A stretch of 64,000 nucleotides of DNA from Salinimicrobium sp. TH3 (GCF_026676115.1 NZ_JAPONB010000009.1:1-64000), one strand, 5' to 3'. Positions 8,268-17,373 are shown, counted from the stretch's first letter. Made by a program: numbers and translations. The notes: generated from the letters alone by a model not told the origin.

Positions 8268-8989
8268 TGCAATACACATATCTGCTGGTCAATTTCTTTA
8301 CCATCATCATTCCCTTCCTGTTTTCTTTTCATCCCCGGCTGAAGTTTCACAAAACCTGGGGTGCATTTTTCCCGGCCGTTTTCCTCACAGGATTAGTTTT
8401 CGTGCTTTGGGATATGTTATTCACTAAAATGGGAGTTTGGGGTTTTAATGACCGCTATCTTACAGGATTAGAAATAGGCAACCTTCCGGTTGAGGAGGTG
8501 CTGTTTTTTTTCTGTATCCCTTATGCCTGCGTCTTCACCTTCCACTGCCTTGATCTTTTTATGAACGAAATAGGGGGGTCAAAAACGCAAAAAATCATCA
8601 CTCTTTTTCTGGTGGCCTTTTTGTTGATCTTTGGCACAATCCATTCTTCCAAAAGCTATACTGCGACTACTTTCTTTAGTTTTGCTATTCTGCTTTTATA
8701 CGCCCAGTTTATTCTGAAGATCAACTGGCTCACCCGGTTTTATGTGATCTATGCGGTATTGTTGATTCCCTTCTTTTTCGTGAACGGGATCCTTACCGGA
8801 AGCTGGATCGAAGAACAGGTAGTATGGTATAATCCCGAAGAATTTATGAACTTCAGGATAGGGACGATCCCTGTTGAAGATGCTTTTTACGGAGCCGAAT
8901 TGATCCTCATGAACCTGCTTATCTACAAATATCTTTTAAACAGGAAAAAAGCAGTCGCAGCGGCAAATCTTAAGACTACAGCATTATGA
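8267..8989 (+). CDS. crtY: Lycopene beta-cyclase, fused CrtYc-CrtYd type
   Basis: A 240-residue integral membrane protein with about seven hydrophobic helices. It carries two related halves, each with the PxE(E/D) signature: P74-V-E-E77 and P202-V-E-D205. This is the fused form of the small-subunit CrtYc/CrtYd cyclases, which are unrelated to the FAD-dependent CrtY. It closes the beta rings of lycopene to give beta-carotene. It overlaps crtZ by one base and the next gene by four. The symbol is applied by function; crtYcd would be equally correct. Confidence 0.88.
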   Translation: MQYTYLLVNFFTIIIPFLFSFHPRLKFHKTWGAFFPAVFLTGLVFVLWDMLFTKMGVWGFNDRYLTGLEIGNLPVEEVLFFFCIPYACVFTFHCLDLFMNEIGGSKTQKIITLFLVAFLLIFGTIHSSKSYTATTFFSFAILLLYAQFILKINWLTRFYVIYAVLLIPFFFVNGILTGSWIEEQVVWYNPEEFMNFRIGTIPVEDAFYGAELILMNLLIYKYLLNRKKAVAAANLKTTAL

Positions 8990-9753
8990 AAAAGATCTTA
9001 CAAATCTCCAACATTGTAGCTTTTATTGCAATGGTGACCATTAATTACTTTTCGAATACCGGAGCGATCAATGGTGAGACCATGGCAACGGTTTCTGCGG
9101 AATATGAGAATTTGTTTACTCCTGCGGGATATGCGTTTTCCATTTGGGGACTAATCTATCTTGGCCTAGCCGGCTTTGTGACTTTCCAGGCGATAAGTTC
9201 CCGCGGGAAGGAGGCAGCTGTAAAAATTGGCTGGTGGTTCGTGATCACCTGTGTCCTTAACATAAGCTGGATCTTTGCCTGGTTAAATCATCTTACCGGC
9301 CTTTCAGTTATTTTAATGTCTTTATTGTTATTTTCTCTAATAATGATCATTATCAAAACCAGGATGGAACTTGATGACGAACCATTAAAAGTAATAGCAT
9401 TTTTGTGGTGGCCGTTTTCATTTTATTCCGGGTGGATCAGCGTTGCTCTAATTGCAAATACTGCTGCTTTTCTCACTTCTTTGGGATGGGATGGCTTAGG
9501 GATTTCTAATGTCACCTGGACCCTTATTATGATCATTGTAGCTACCTTTATTAACTTACTAATTACCTGGACTCGTAACATGAGAGAATTTGCTCTTGTT
9601 GGCGCCTGGGGCCTTGTAGCTGTTGGGATTGCTAATCAGGGAGAAAATGAAGGGATCTTTTTAACAGCTGTGATCACGGCAGGAATATTAGTGATTAGCA
9701 GCGGAATTCATGGTTATAAAAACCGAAAATACTCTCCGTGGAAAAAGCTGTAG
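8986..9753 (+). CDS. TspO/MBR-like tryptophan-rich membrane protein
   Basis: A 255-residue membrane protein with seven to eight hydrophobic helices, longer than classical five-helix TspO (about 155 residues). TspO-like features include the FTPAGYAFSIWGLIYLG segment near residues 44-60 and LNISWIFAW near 96-104, both Trp-rich. Classical TspO binds porphyrins and in Rhodobacter tunes pigment gene expression under oxygen and light. Its place between the lycopene cyclase and the photolyase supports a link with light or tetrapyrrole sensing, but that is an inference. The family assignment is by pattern, with the C-terminal helices unexplained. Confidence 0.7.
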   Translation: MKKILQISNIVAFIAMVTINYFSNTGAINGETMATVSAEYENLFTPAGYAFSIWGLIYLGLAGFVTFQAISSRGKEAAVKIGWWFVITCVLNISWIFAWLNHLTGLSVILMSLLLFSLIMIIIKTRMELDDEPLKVIAFLWWPFSFYSGWISVALIANTAAFLTSLGWDGLGISNVTWTLIMIIVATFINLLITWTRNMREFALVGAWGLVAVGIANQGENEGIFLTAVITAGILVISSGIHGYKNRKYSPWKKL

Positions 9754-11048
9754 ACAAGGGAATTGCTGTTTGCTGGCTGAGAAGAGACCTTCGGTTATTT
9801 GACAACACAGCCCTTTACCATGCTCTCGACAGGGGACTCCCGGTGCAGGTCATCTTTATCTTTGATCCCGAAATTTTAAATACTTTACCTCATAAAAAAG
9901 ATCAACGAGTGGCTTTTATTCATCAAGAGCTGGAGAAGATCAATTCAAAACTTTTAGAATTTGGCGCATCTCTTCTGGTACTTCATGAAGTTCCAAAAAA
10001 GGCATTCGAAAAGCTCATTTTAGAGTATCCTGTTCGGGAGGTTTTCACAAATCATGACTATGAACCTTATGCCCGGCAAAGGGATAAAGAGGTAAAAGAT
10101 CTTCTGAATAAAAATAATGTTGGATTCACCACTTACAAAGATCAGGTGATGTTTGAGAAGGCAGAAGTAATGAAACCCGATGGTACTCCTTACACTGTTT
10201 TTACACCTTACTCCAAAAAATGGAAGGAAAATCTTTACCGGCAATCTGTTCCGGAATTTCCTTCTGAAACTCTTTTATCTCACCTGCTGAAAAAGGCAAA
10301 CGAGAGAATACCTTCTCTGGAAAAAATAGGATTTAAAAATGTGGAGCTCCATATTCCTGAAGCAGATCTTTCTGAAGAATTGATAAAAGATTACCATAAA
10401 AAACGGGATCTTCCGTTTGTGGAAGGGACCAGCAGAGCAGGTATTCACTTGAGGTTTGGAACTGTGAGCGTGCGACAGCTTGTAAAGCAGGCATTGCAAC
10501 AAAATGAAACCTGGCTGAATGAACTCATTTGGCGGGAATTTTTCATGATGATCCTGTACCATTTTCCTCATGTAGAGCAGCATAACTTCCGAAGAAAATA
10601 TGATAGAATTCCGTGGCGCAACGATGAAAGAGAATTCGAATTGTGGTGCAGGGGAGAAACAGGATATCCCATGGTGGATGCCGGGATGCGGCAGCTTAAC
10701 CAAACCGGCTGGATGCATAATAGAGTAAGGATGGTGGTTGCCGGTTTCCTGTGTAAACATTTATTGATCGATTGGTGCTGGGGGGAAGCTTACTTTGCCG
10801 AAAAGCTCCTGGATTATGAACTGGCTTCCAACAATGGAAACTGGCAATGGGCAGCAGGCACGGGTTGTGATTCTGCACCGTATTTCAGGATCTTTAATCC
10901 TGAATCTCAACTAAAGAAATTCGACCCCGATCTAAAATATGTAAAGACCTGGATTCCCAATTTTAGGGCGGGTTATTTAGAACCTATTGTAGAGCATAAA
11001 TTTGCGCGGGCAAGAGCATTGGAAGTGTATAAGAAAGCTCTGAATTAA
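9738..11048 (+). CDS. phr: Deoxyribodipyrimidine photolyase (class I CPD type)
   Basis: A 436-residue cryptochrome/photolyase family enzyme. It has an N-terminal alpha/beta antenna domain (WLRRDLRLFDN at about 13-23), then the helical FAD domain with GTSRAGIHLRFG (230-241) and NNGNWQWAAGTG (365-376). The three electron-transfer tryptophans of E. coli PhrB align with W303, W346 and W369. It uses blue light to split cyclobutane pyrimidine dimers. The start is GTG and lies 16 bp inside the preceding gene, so it is the last gene of the light operon. A cryptochrome role cannot be excluded from sequence alone. Confidence 0.92.
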   Translation: MEKAVDKGIAVCWLRRDLRLFDNTALYHALDRGLPVQVIFIFDPEILNTLPHKKDQRVAFIHQELEKINSKLLEFGASLLVLHEVPKKAFEKLILEYPVREVFTNHDYEPYARQRDKEVKDLLNKNNVGFTTYKDQVMFEKAEVMKPDGTPYTVFTPYSKKWKENLYRQSVPEFPSETLLSHLLKKANERIPSLEKIGFKNVELHIPEADLSEELIKDYHKKRDLPFVEGTSRAGIHLRFGTVSVRQLVKQALQQNETWLNELIWREFFMMILYHFPHVEQHNFRRKYDRIPWRNDEREFELWCRGETGYPMVDAGMRQLNQTGWMHNRVRMVVAGFLCKHLLIDWCWGEAYFAEKLLDYELASNNGNWQWAAGTGCDSAPYFRIFNPESQLKKFDPDLKYVKTWIPNFRAGYLEPIVEHKFARARALEVYKKALN

Positions 11049-11083
11049 AAGTGAAGTTGTCTTATAGACCCCAACTTTTACGG

Positions 11084-11134
11084 AGCGAAGAATCTATCGT
11101 GTACTGAAGAGATTCCTCCTTCGTCGGAATGACA
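11084..11134. repeat. 51-bp intergenic repeat, copy 1
   Basis: Starts AGCGAAGAATCT and ends GGAATGACA. It is repeated at 11171-11221 with a few substitutions, a period of 87 bp. Each copy contains an ATTCC/GGAAT hairpin. It lies between the convergent photolyase and DUF58 genes, where no clear terminator is seen. Confidence 0.75.
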
Positions 11135-11170
11135 TTGGAGGGTTTGTCATTCATAGGTTAGATTTTGCGC

Positions 11171-11221
11171 AGCGAAGAATCTTTCGCATGCTGAAGAGAT
11201 TCCTCCTTCGTCGGAATGACA
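11171..11221. repeat. 51-bp intergenic repeat, copy 2
   Basis: Second direct copy of the unit at 11084-11134. This copy also has a near-palindromic GCGAAGAATCTTTCGC segment at its left end, which the first copy has partly lost. Confidence 0.75.
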
Positions 11222-11258
11222 ATGAGTAAAGCACAGAATAAGCACCATTGAATCCTAG

Positions 11259-12590
11259 TTACAGAATCCCTCTTTTTTTGATCTCAAGGTATTTATTGAT
11301 CGTGTTGACTGTGAGATCTTCGGGTCGGGTAAGGATGGTTTGAATTCCGTGTTTTTGAAGTTCTTTTGCCATTAATCGTTTGTCATAGCTAAATTGTTCG
11401 GCAATGGTTTGATTGAAGATTTCTGGTACTTTTTCGGCTTTAGTGTGAATAAAGCTTTCCAGTTCGGTGTTTTCGAAAAAGATGACTACCAGTAAATGTT
11501 TTCTCGCCAAAGCCAGCAGGTAAGGCATTTGCCTGCGAAGTGCACCCAAATGTTCAAAGTTGGTGTATAACAACAGCAGGCTTCGCTGTGGTAAGCTGCG
11601 ATTCATGTGAGTATACAGAAGGCCAAAATCTGAATCTCTAAAGCGCGTGCCAACATTGTAAAGCGATTCCAAAAGCAGGTTTAGATGGGTCTTTTTAGAA
11701 CTTGCCGGGAGTATCTTTTCCATTTTATTAGAAAAAGTGATCAATCCTGCTTTATCTTTTTTCTTTAGGGCAATGTTTGAAAATGCCAGGGCACTGTTTA
11801 TGGCATAATCCAGCAACTTGAGGTTATTAAAGGGCATTTTCATGGTACGCCCGGTATCAATGACAGAATAGACGGGTTGTGACCGTTCATCCTGGTACTG
11901 GTTCACCATGAGATCTCCCTGCTTTGCAGTAGCTTTCCAGTTTATGCTTCGCACATCGTCTCCCGGCACGTAATCCTTGATCTGCTCGAATTCCATGGTG
12001 TGGCCAATCTTCCTTATCTTCTTTAAGCCCGGCTGTGAGATCTTTCGATCTATAGCCATGAAGTCATACTTCTTCATTTGAATAAAAGAAGGATAAACTT
12101 TCAACATTTGTTCTTTGCCAAACTTCTTCCGGCGTTTTGCCAGCTTGAGAGGTGTAGAGGCAAAGACATTCAGGTTACCGAAGAAATATTCCCCGCGTTC
12201 TACCGGTCGCAAAGAATAGCTGAAAGATGAAGAATCCCCGGCAGGTATATTTAAGAGTTTCAAAAAATCCCTTTTTTGGAACTGTACCGGGATCTCATCT
12301 ATAATTTCAAGCCGGGATTTAAAACCATAGTTGTTCTGCAGTAAAATTTCTACGGGGTTTTGATCGCTATTAGAAAATTTCTCGGGCAGGATCCTTTCTG
12401 CAGTTATTCCGCGACTCTTATACAAAGCAATAATATCTGCCAGAAAAATTAATAGAAATATCACGGTGATGATCCACAGCACGGGGTAGAGCCATTGAAG
12501 CCAATAGGAGAACAGGAAACCGGCGGCCAGGACAAAGATGGTCACAAAAAAACGCTGGTGCAGGTATAATGACTTGAAAAAGTGTACCAA
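11259..12590 (-). CDS. DUF58 domain protein (VWA-like partner of MoxR)
   Basis: A 443-residue protein with two N-terminal membrane helices (about 14-50) and a cytoplasmic part carrying the DUF58 signature YVPGDDVRSINWKATA near residue 210, followed by a von Willebrand A-like fold (SVIDTGRTM). DUF58 proteins are encoded with MoxR AAA+ ATPases across bacteria and are thought to act as their metal-binding adaptors in assembling or activating other proteins. It directly abuts the moxR gene (stop and start adjacent) as the last gene of the operon. The client is unknown. Confidence 0.9.
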   Translation of the reverse strand: MVHFFKSLYLHQRFFVTIFVLAAGFLFSYWLQWLYPVLWIITVIFLLIFLADIIALYKSRGITAERILPEKFSNSDQNPVEILLQNNYGFKSRLEIIDEIPVQFQKRDFLKLLNIPAGDSSSFSYSLRPVERGEYFFGNLNVFASTPLKLAKRRKKFGKEQMLKVYPSFIQMKKYDFMAIDRKISQPGLKKIRKIGHTMEFEQIKDYVPGDDVRSINWKATAKQGDLMVNQYQDERSQPVYSVIDTGRTMKMPFNNLKLLDYAINSALAFSNIALKKKDKAGLITFSNKMEKILPASSKKTHLNLLLESLYNVGTRFRDSDFGLLYTHMNRSLPQRSLLLLYTNFEHLGALRRQMPYLLALARKHLLVVIFFENTELESFIHTKAEKVPEIFNQTIAEQFSYDKRLMAKELQKHGIQTILTRPEDLTVNTINKYLEIKKRGIL

Positions 12591-13589
12591 TTATCTCGGG
12601 ATTTCTACAGAGTGAGTGATCATATCTATAGCACTTGCCGTAGTACTGCCTTCCATTTCACGTTCGGGAGACAAAATAATGCGGTGACCCAACACAGGTT
12701 CCAGTACTTTTTTGATGTCTTCGGGGATAACGAAATCTCTTCCATCTACTGCCGCCACTGCTTTTGAAGCATTCATCACCGCAATAGACGCACGCGGAGA
12801 AGCTCCCAGATACAAATGCGGATGATTTCTTGTTTTACTCACAATTTCGGCAATATAAGTAAGCAGTTTCTTTTCAACTCTTACTCCTTGTATCTGAGAA
12901 CGCAGCACCCGCAGTTTTTCGGGATCTAAAACGGCTTCGACCTCATTTTGAGGTGCAGCTCCCTGCCGGTCATGGTGGGTTTGAAGTATCCTCACTTCCT
13001 CTTCCATCGCCGGGTAATCAACATTGATCTTAAATAGGAACCTGTCAAGTTGTGCTTCGGGAAGGGCATAAGTTCCCTCCTGGTCAATAGGGTTTTGGGT
13101 AGCAATTACCATGAATGGCGGTGGCATGCTATGCTGCTTTCCGTCAATAGTGATCTGCCGTTCTTCCATCACTTCAAAAAGAGCAGCCTGTGTCTTAGCG
13201 GGTGCCCTGTTGATCTCGTCGATGAGAACAATATTGGAAAAAACAGGACCCGGCTTAAATTCAAAGTCCGAAGTTTTTGCATTGAGTACCGATGTCCCCA
13301 AAACGTCACTCGGCATAAGATCGGGGGTGAACTGGATGCGACTAAATCCGGTTTTTAAAGTTTTGGCAAATAATTTTGCAGTGATCGTCTTTGCTACCCC
13401 GGGCACTCCCTCAATGAGTACATGCCCATCGGCCAGCAAGCCAATGATCAAAAGGTCGATAAATCTCTCCTGTCCAATGATGATATGTGAAAGCTGAGTT
13501 TTCACATTTTCTACTGCCGACTTTAATTCCTCCAGCGGAATGCGGTTTTCAAAAGTGATCTCGTCGTTCTTTATTTCCTCGTTTTCCAT
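12591..13589 (-). CDS. MoxR-family AAA+ ATPase
   Basis: A 332-residue AAA+ ATPase. Walker A is GVPGVAKT (61-68), Walker B is VLIDEINRA (121-129), and the sensor region includes ATQNPIDQEGTY. The AAA lid-2 domain fills the C-terminus. MoxR proteins act with VWA/DUF58 partners as chaperone-like machines in cofactor insertion, stress tolerance or envelope integrity. The gene sits between DUF4350 and DUF58 genes with no intergenic bases, which matches the standard Bacteroidota arrangement. Confidence 0.95.
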   Translation of the reverse strand: MENEEIKNDEITFENRIPLEELKSAVENVKTQLSHIIIGQERFIDLLIIGLLADGHVLIEGVPGVAKTITAKLFAKTLKTGFSRIQFTPDLMPSDVLGTSVLNAKTSDFEFKPGPVFSNIVLIDEINRAPAKTQAALFEVMEERQITIDGKQHSMPPPFMVIATQNPIDQEGTYALPEAQLDRFLFKINVDYPAMEEEVRILQTHHDRQGAAPQNEVEAVLDPEKLRVLRSQIQGVRVEKKLLTYIAEIVSKTRNHPHLYLGASPRASIAVMNASKAVAAVDGRDFVIPEDIKKVLEPVLGHRIILSPEREMEGSTTASAIDMITHSVEIPR

Positions 13590-14789
13590 TTATTTCTTTT
13601 TAAAAGCCTCCATGGCTTTGTTTAAATGTAGCAATTCCTCTTTTGACACAGATTGTTGGTTTTCCAATCTATGCATGAGTTGCCATAAATTTTTGACCTC
13701 CTCTTTACTATTATCGCTTAGTGCTGCCAGGTTTTCATAAAAACTTTCATTTACATTCCCCGTAGAAACCCGGTAGTGGGTACGAACATATTCCAAAAAT
13801 AAAGTAATCTTTTTTGAAGCAATACTACTGTAATCTTCCCGGTCCAGGTAAAGGCCTGCAATTGTTCGGGTGAAATCCAGAGTTTGATTCCGTAGCGGCT
13901 GGACCACGGGGATACTGCGTTGCTTGCGTTTCCCTTCAAAAAGGATAAATAATACGCTGCCTATAATCACAAAATAATAGGCCCAGCGCAGGGCTTTACT
14001 GTTTAGGATCACGAAAAGAGGAGAAGTGTAGAATGATTTTCCCGTTTTATAATAATGATCCCAATAAACAACTTTTTGAGCAGGCAGGTAAGCCAGAACT
14101 TTTTCAACATACTCTGCATTGTTGTCCTGCAGCAGGAAATAATTGCTGAAAGCTTTTGGTGTGGAATGTAAATAAACCACGCCTTTTCCAATAGTATCTC
14201 TCAAAAAGTTAATTTTTGGCGAGGTAATTTCGGCTGAATCCCTCTTAAGTTGGGTTACCCCAAGAACCTCCTTAGGCAGGGAATCTGAAATTATAAAAAT
14301 ATCCTGGTAAGTCTCTTTGTCAAACAGGAACGGTTGTGAGTTCTTGAGCGCAGGATCCTTGAGGTTCAATAATGGTTTTGAGGAAAAACCTTTTTCGGGC
14401 GTAAGGGTTTCCTTTTTTAGATCAAGGGTATCGAGAAGATTTGCGCTAAATTGCTCGGCTATAAAAAAAGCAGTATTTCCCTTTGCCACCCATTCAAAGA
14501 TCTTTTTAAGCTCATGTTTATCAAAGCCAAGCCCATTGTTAAGAAAGAAATAAGTGCCGGTGACAGTGGTGTCATTAAGAAATTCAAAAGGAGGAACATT
14601 GACCTCCTTTAATTCCAGGTCCTGTTGCTTAAGGTTATCAAAAAGCACTTTTGTTCCCAGGGGGATCTTATCAAGGGCCGAATAGCTGGGGCTCCAATTT
14701 AATTCCTGCGGTTCATTGGCCTCCAGCCAGGTGAGGAAAACCAGCAGCAGAACGAGCAGGGCAAGTGTGATCTTATATGCTTTGCTCAT
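13590..14789 (-). CDS. DUF4350 domain membrane protein
   Basis: A 399-residue protein with an N-terminal membrane helix (about 6-23), a large extracytoplasmic part, a second helix near 268-284 (YYFVIIGSVLFILF) and a cytoplasmic helical tail. The extracytoplasmic part resembles DUF4350/GldG-like domains, which have a class I glutamine amidotransferase-like fold. It overlaps the preceding DUF4129 gene by 17 bp and abuts moxR. I infer that it is a membrane component of the MoxR system; its biochemical role is not known. Confidence 0.85.
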   Translation of the reverse strand: MSKAYKITLALLVLLLVFLTWLEANEPQELNWSPSYSALDKIPLGTKVLFDNLKQQDLELKEVNVPPFEFLNDTTVTGTYFFLNNGLGFDKHELKKIFEWVAKGNTAFFIAEQFSANLLDTLDLKKETLTPEKGFSSKPLLNLKDPALKNSQPFLFDKETYQDIFIISDSLPKEVLGVTQLKRDSAEITSPKINFLRDTIGKGVVYLHSTPKAFSNYFLLQDNNAEYVEKVLAYLPAQKVVYWDHYYKTGKSFYTSPLFVILNSKALRWAYYFVIIGSVLFILFEGKRKQRSIPVVQPLRNQTLDFTRTIAGLYLDREDYSSIASKKITLFLEYVRTHYRVSTGNVNESFYENLAALSDNSKEEVKNLWQLMHRLENQQSVSKEELLHLNKAMEAFKKK

Positions 14790-15519
14790 GCTGTGGCTGA
14801 ATTATTTCTTCGGTTAATAGAAACTCATTTTTGATCTTGTCGTAATCCAGAGCTGTGGTGGCAAAATTCCCGTACCACACAAAATCATAGATACGGTTAA
14901 GTCTTTTGAAGCGCCGTTGAAGTTCGGGCGCTTTGATTTCCATCACGTATTCCTCATCGGTCTTGGAGGCATCGTAGATCACAAGCTCCTGTCGCGACAA
15001 TTGCTGAAGTATATAAAGAAAGTGATAGCGAATAGCCAGACGGTAATTTTCGGCCGCTACGGCTTTCTCAATTAATTTTTTAATGTTTCTCGTTTTGATG
15101 ATCTTTTCCTCTTCATTGAAATGAAGTTCCCCACTAGATGGAGTCCCAAAAAGGTAATTTCCGGGGTTCATTTTTCCGAAGAGATAGAGAATGAGTGCGA
15201 GCAACAACCCCAGCAGCAGGTAAGGTAGGATATCAAGAAGAATGGCCAGCAGCAGGGGGGCTTCATAATCCCCAAACATCCAGTCCAGAAACCGCTCCCA
15301 TTGTAGCCCAATGTATCTTTTGAATTTGCTCCACCAGCTATCTTCGGCCGCTGCTTCGGAATAATCATAAGCGGGATCCTGTTTGAATTCCTCAATGGTT
15401 TCTTCAGAAAAATCTAATGGCACCAACTCTTCTTCCGAAGTTTGTACCGGCATCACCAACTCCCCGGCAGATACCGAAAGATTGAAGCCGAAAAGGAAAA
15501 AGAGGAGGAATTTTACCAT
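14773..15519 (-). CDS. DUF4129 domain membrane protein
   Basis: A 248-residue protein with a signal peptide (about 1-18, VSA cleavage), an acidic extracytoplasmic segment, one strong membrane helix near 88-112 (LLLAILLDILPYLLLG onward) and a cytoplasmic helical DUF4129 domain (RLAIRYHFLYILQQLS). DUF4129 is often found in MoxR/DUF58/transglutaminase loci. It lies 2 bp after the preceding membrane-protein gene and overlaps the DUF4350 gene. No catalytic residues can be named. Confidence 0.85.
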   Translation of the reverse strand: MVKFLLFFLFGFNLSVSAGELVMPVQTSEEELVPLDFSEETIEEFKQDPAYDYSEAAAEDSWWSKFKRYIGLQWERFLDWMFGDYEAPLLLAILLDILPYLLLGLLLALILYLFGKMNPGNYLFGTPSSGELHFNEEEKIIKTRNIKKLIEKAVAAENYRLAIRYHFLYILQQLSRQELVIYDASKTDEEYVMEIKAPELQRRFKRLNRIYDFVWYGNFATTALDYDKIKNEFLLTEEIIQPQHEQSI

Positions 15520-15521
15520 TT

Positions 15522-16385
15522 TTAAGATCCCAGGTTTGAGATACGTTCATAAGTACCTGTGGCATTCTTTTTTTCGTCCAGGTGGTAATAAATAAAAGCA
15601 GAAGCTACTACCCCAATAACCGAAAGCAGGTACTGGAAGAGTGACGAGAGCACGTTAAAAAACACATATACCCAATCGACAACATCGGCAGGATTTGCAA
15701 TACTTCCCTCCTGGGACATTACCAGAGCCTTAATGAACATATAGATCATAAGCGGAAACTGAAAGATGAGTCCAATGATGTATATGAGCAGGGTAATTAC
15801 AAAAAGAGTGAAAAATGTTGTCCACCAGTTGTCTTTAATAAGGCTGAAGGAATAGCTTATGGAATCCATGACCGAGGTACGTGCAAAGATGAGCATAGCC
15901 GGCGCTAGTGATAGGGGCACCCATACATAAACTCCCGGGAAAAAACAGAGCATAAGTCCAAAAACGGTAATGATACCAATCAGGATTACCAGCCCGAGCA
16001 TGCTTCCAAAGTCTTGTTTAACTCCCCGGGAAACTTGTGAATGATCTACTTCTCCTGAATTTTCAATGTAACTTTTAATATAATGCAAAACTGTATTGTA
16101 AAGGAGCACATAAAATGCCAGCAGGGAAACGAAGAGGATAAACACCGAAATGAAGAAGGTCTCAACATTTATCTCAGAAGTTTCTACTAAAAACGGGTTG
16201 GAGAGTAGATCCATTCCCAGGTAAGAATAATATCCTATGGCAAGAATAAGAATTACAAAAACAGGGCCTGTTATCTTAAAAATGTCCATAAACAGGGGCT
16301 TCAGGTTTTGGCGAAGAAATTTAAAGGTATCGGTAATGATATCTCCCAGCTCGCGCTGTTTTCTAAATTCGATTGGTTGGGACAT
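15522..16385 (-). CDS. Multi-pass membrane protein, GPDPase membrane-domain-like
   Basis: A 287-residue protein with about six membrane helices and a conserved N-terminal stretch FRKQRELGDIITDTFKF typical of Bacteroidota proteins with this arrangement. The fold resembles the membrane domain of glycerophosphoryl diester phosphodiesterases, without a catalytic domain. I chose the start at 16385 (MSQPIEF) over a longer open frame from 16505, because the extra 40 residues show no family likeness and overlap the upstream gene more. It still overlaps that gene by 23 bp. It belongs to the MoxR operon; function unknown. Confidence 0.8.
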   Translation of the reverse strand: MSQPIEFRKQRELGDIITDTFKFLRQNLKPLFMDIFKITGPVFVILILAIGYYSYLGMDLLSNPFLVETSEINVETFFISVFILFVSLLAFYVLLYNTVLHYIKSYIENSGEVDHSQVSRGVKQDFGSMLGLVILIGIITVFGLMLCFFPGVYVWVPLSLAPAMLIFARTSVMDSISYSFSLIKDNWWTTFFTLFVITLLIYIIGLIFQFPLMIYMFIKALVMSQEGSIANPADVVDWVYVFFNVLSSLFQYLLSVIGVVASAFIYYHLDEKKNATGTYERISNLGS

Positions 16386-17340
16386 TGGGTGGTTTTCTAT
16401 GTAAATAAATGGGATAGTAAACGTAGTAAAATAATATAAGTGCCAGGGAGCCGGTAATGATGAGAATGGCCAGCCAGTCGGGCATTTGTGTTTGCCTGGT
16501 AACAAAACCTTCCAGGAAACCGGCTAATACAAAGAAAGGAATAGTGCTAATTACGATCTTGAGTCCGGCTTTTATTCCGTTCACAAAAGAGGTGAGCCGG
16601 GAATAGGTGCCGGGGAAAAGAATGCCTTTCCCAACAACGAGACCGGCACAGGCAGCGACTATGATCACCGAGATCTCTATTGTGCCGTGAATCCAGATGG
16701 TCCTTACCGATTCCCATAGTAATCCTTTTTCATAAAAGAAGTATTGGAAGGAACCCAACATTATAGCATTCTGCATGATGATATATAGAGTTCCCAATCC
16801 CGCAAAAATGCCAAAAACAAAGGCCATTAAAGCTACCCGTACATTGTTGATCGTTATCCCGAGAAACATTTCCATTTCCCCCATTTTTTTATAAACAGCC
16901 ATGGGATCATCATTGGCAATGTTTTCAAGAGTCATATTGACATAGGCATCACCCAGGATAGAGCGAACAAAAGCGCCGTCACTCGAGGCAGAGAAACTTC
17001 CAGCTGCAACAAAGAGTACAAAAACCAGGAAGGCCAGCAACAACTGCTTTTGATACCGGTAAAATTCCCGCGGAAATTCTTCAGTGAAAAAGGTAATAAA
17101 CCTGCTTTTTGGTTCTTTTTTATTGCGGTAGATCTTTTGATGTGCTCTTGAAGCAAGGCCATTTAGGTAGTGAAATGTATTGCTGCCGGGATAGAAAGTC
17201 TGTGCATAGCTAAGATGATCTGTCACCTCAAGGTATAGTACCGATAATTCACCGGGAGACAAGATTGCATTATTTTGCAGGGCGCTTTCAAATCTTTGCC
17301 AATTATCCTTATTTTGCCGTACAAAAGCAGCCTCGCGCAT
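16363..17340 (-). CDS. SpoIIM-family (stage II sporulation protein M-like) membrane protein
   Basis: A 325-residue protein with a soluble N-terminal part (about 1-90; AAFVRQNKDNWQRFE start) and about five to six membrane helices, with the IWIHGTIEIS motif in the middle that typifies the SpoIIM/DUF95 family. In non-spore-formers this family accompanies RDD and MoxR genes. It is the first gene of the minus-strand operon, and 33 bp separate it from the divergent RDD gene, so the two probably share a control region. It is not evidence for sporulation. Confidence 0.88.
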   Translation of the reverse strand: MREAAFVRQNKDNWQRFESALQNNAILSPGELSVLYLEVTDHLSYAQTFYPGSNTFHYLNGLASRAHQKIYRNKKEPKSRFITFFTEEFPREFYRYQKQLLLAFLVFVLFVAAGSFSASSDGAFVRSILGDAYVNMTLENIANDDPMAVYKKMGEMEMFLGITINNVRVALMAFVFGIFAGLGTLYIIMQNAIMLGSFQYFFYEKGLLWESVRTIWIHGTIEISVIIVAACAGLVVGKGILFPGTYSRLTSFVNGIKAGLKIVISTIPFFVLAGFLEGFVTRQTQMPDWLAILIITGSLALILFYYVYYPIYLHRKPPNVPTNRI

Positions 17341-17373
17341 TCTTTGCTATTTTGTCTCAAAGAAACATATTAA

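Noticed and set aside
4051-11048. Proteorhodopsin/retinal system
   Set aside because: No rhodopsin or carotene dioxygenase gene lies in or next to the crt operon; the end product predicted here is zeaxanthin.
16386-16505. Longer N-terminus for the membrane protein gene at 15522
   Set aside because: The extra 40 codons lie inside the SpoIIM-like gene, carry Pro/Trp/Tyr-rich sequence without family likeness, and precede a well-conserved start.
16363-17340. Sign of spore formation
   Set aside because: SpoIIM-like proteins are widespread in non-sporulating bacteria next to RDD and MoxR genes; no other sporulation gene is present.
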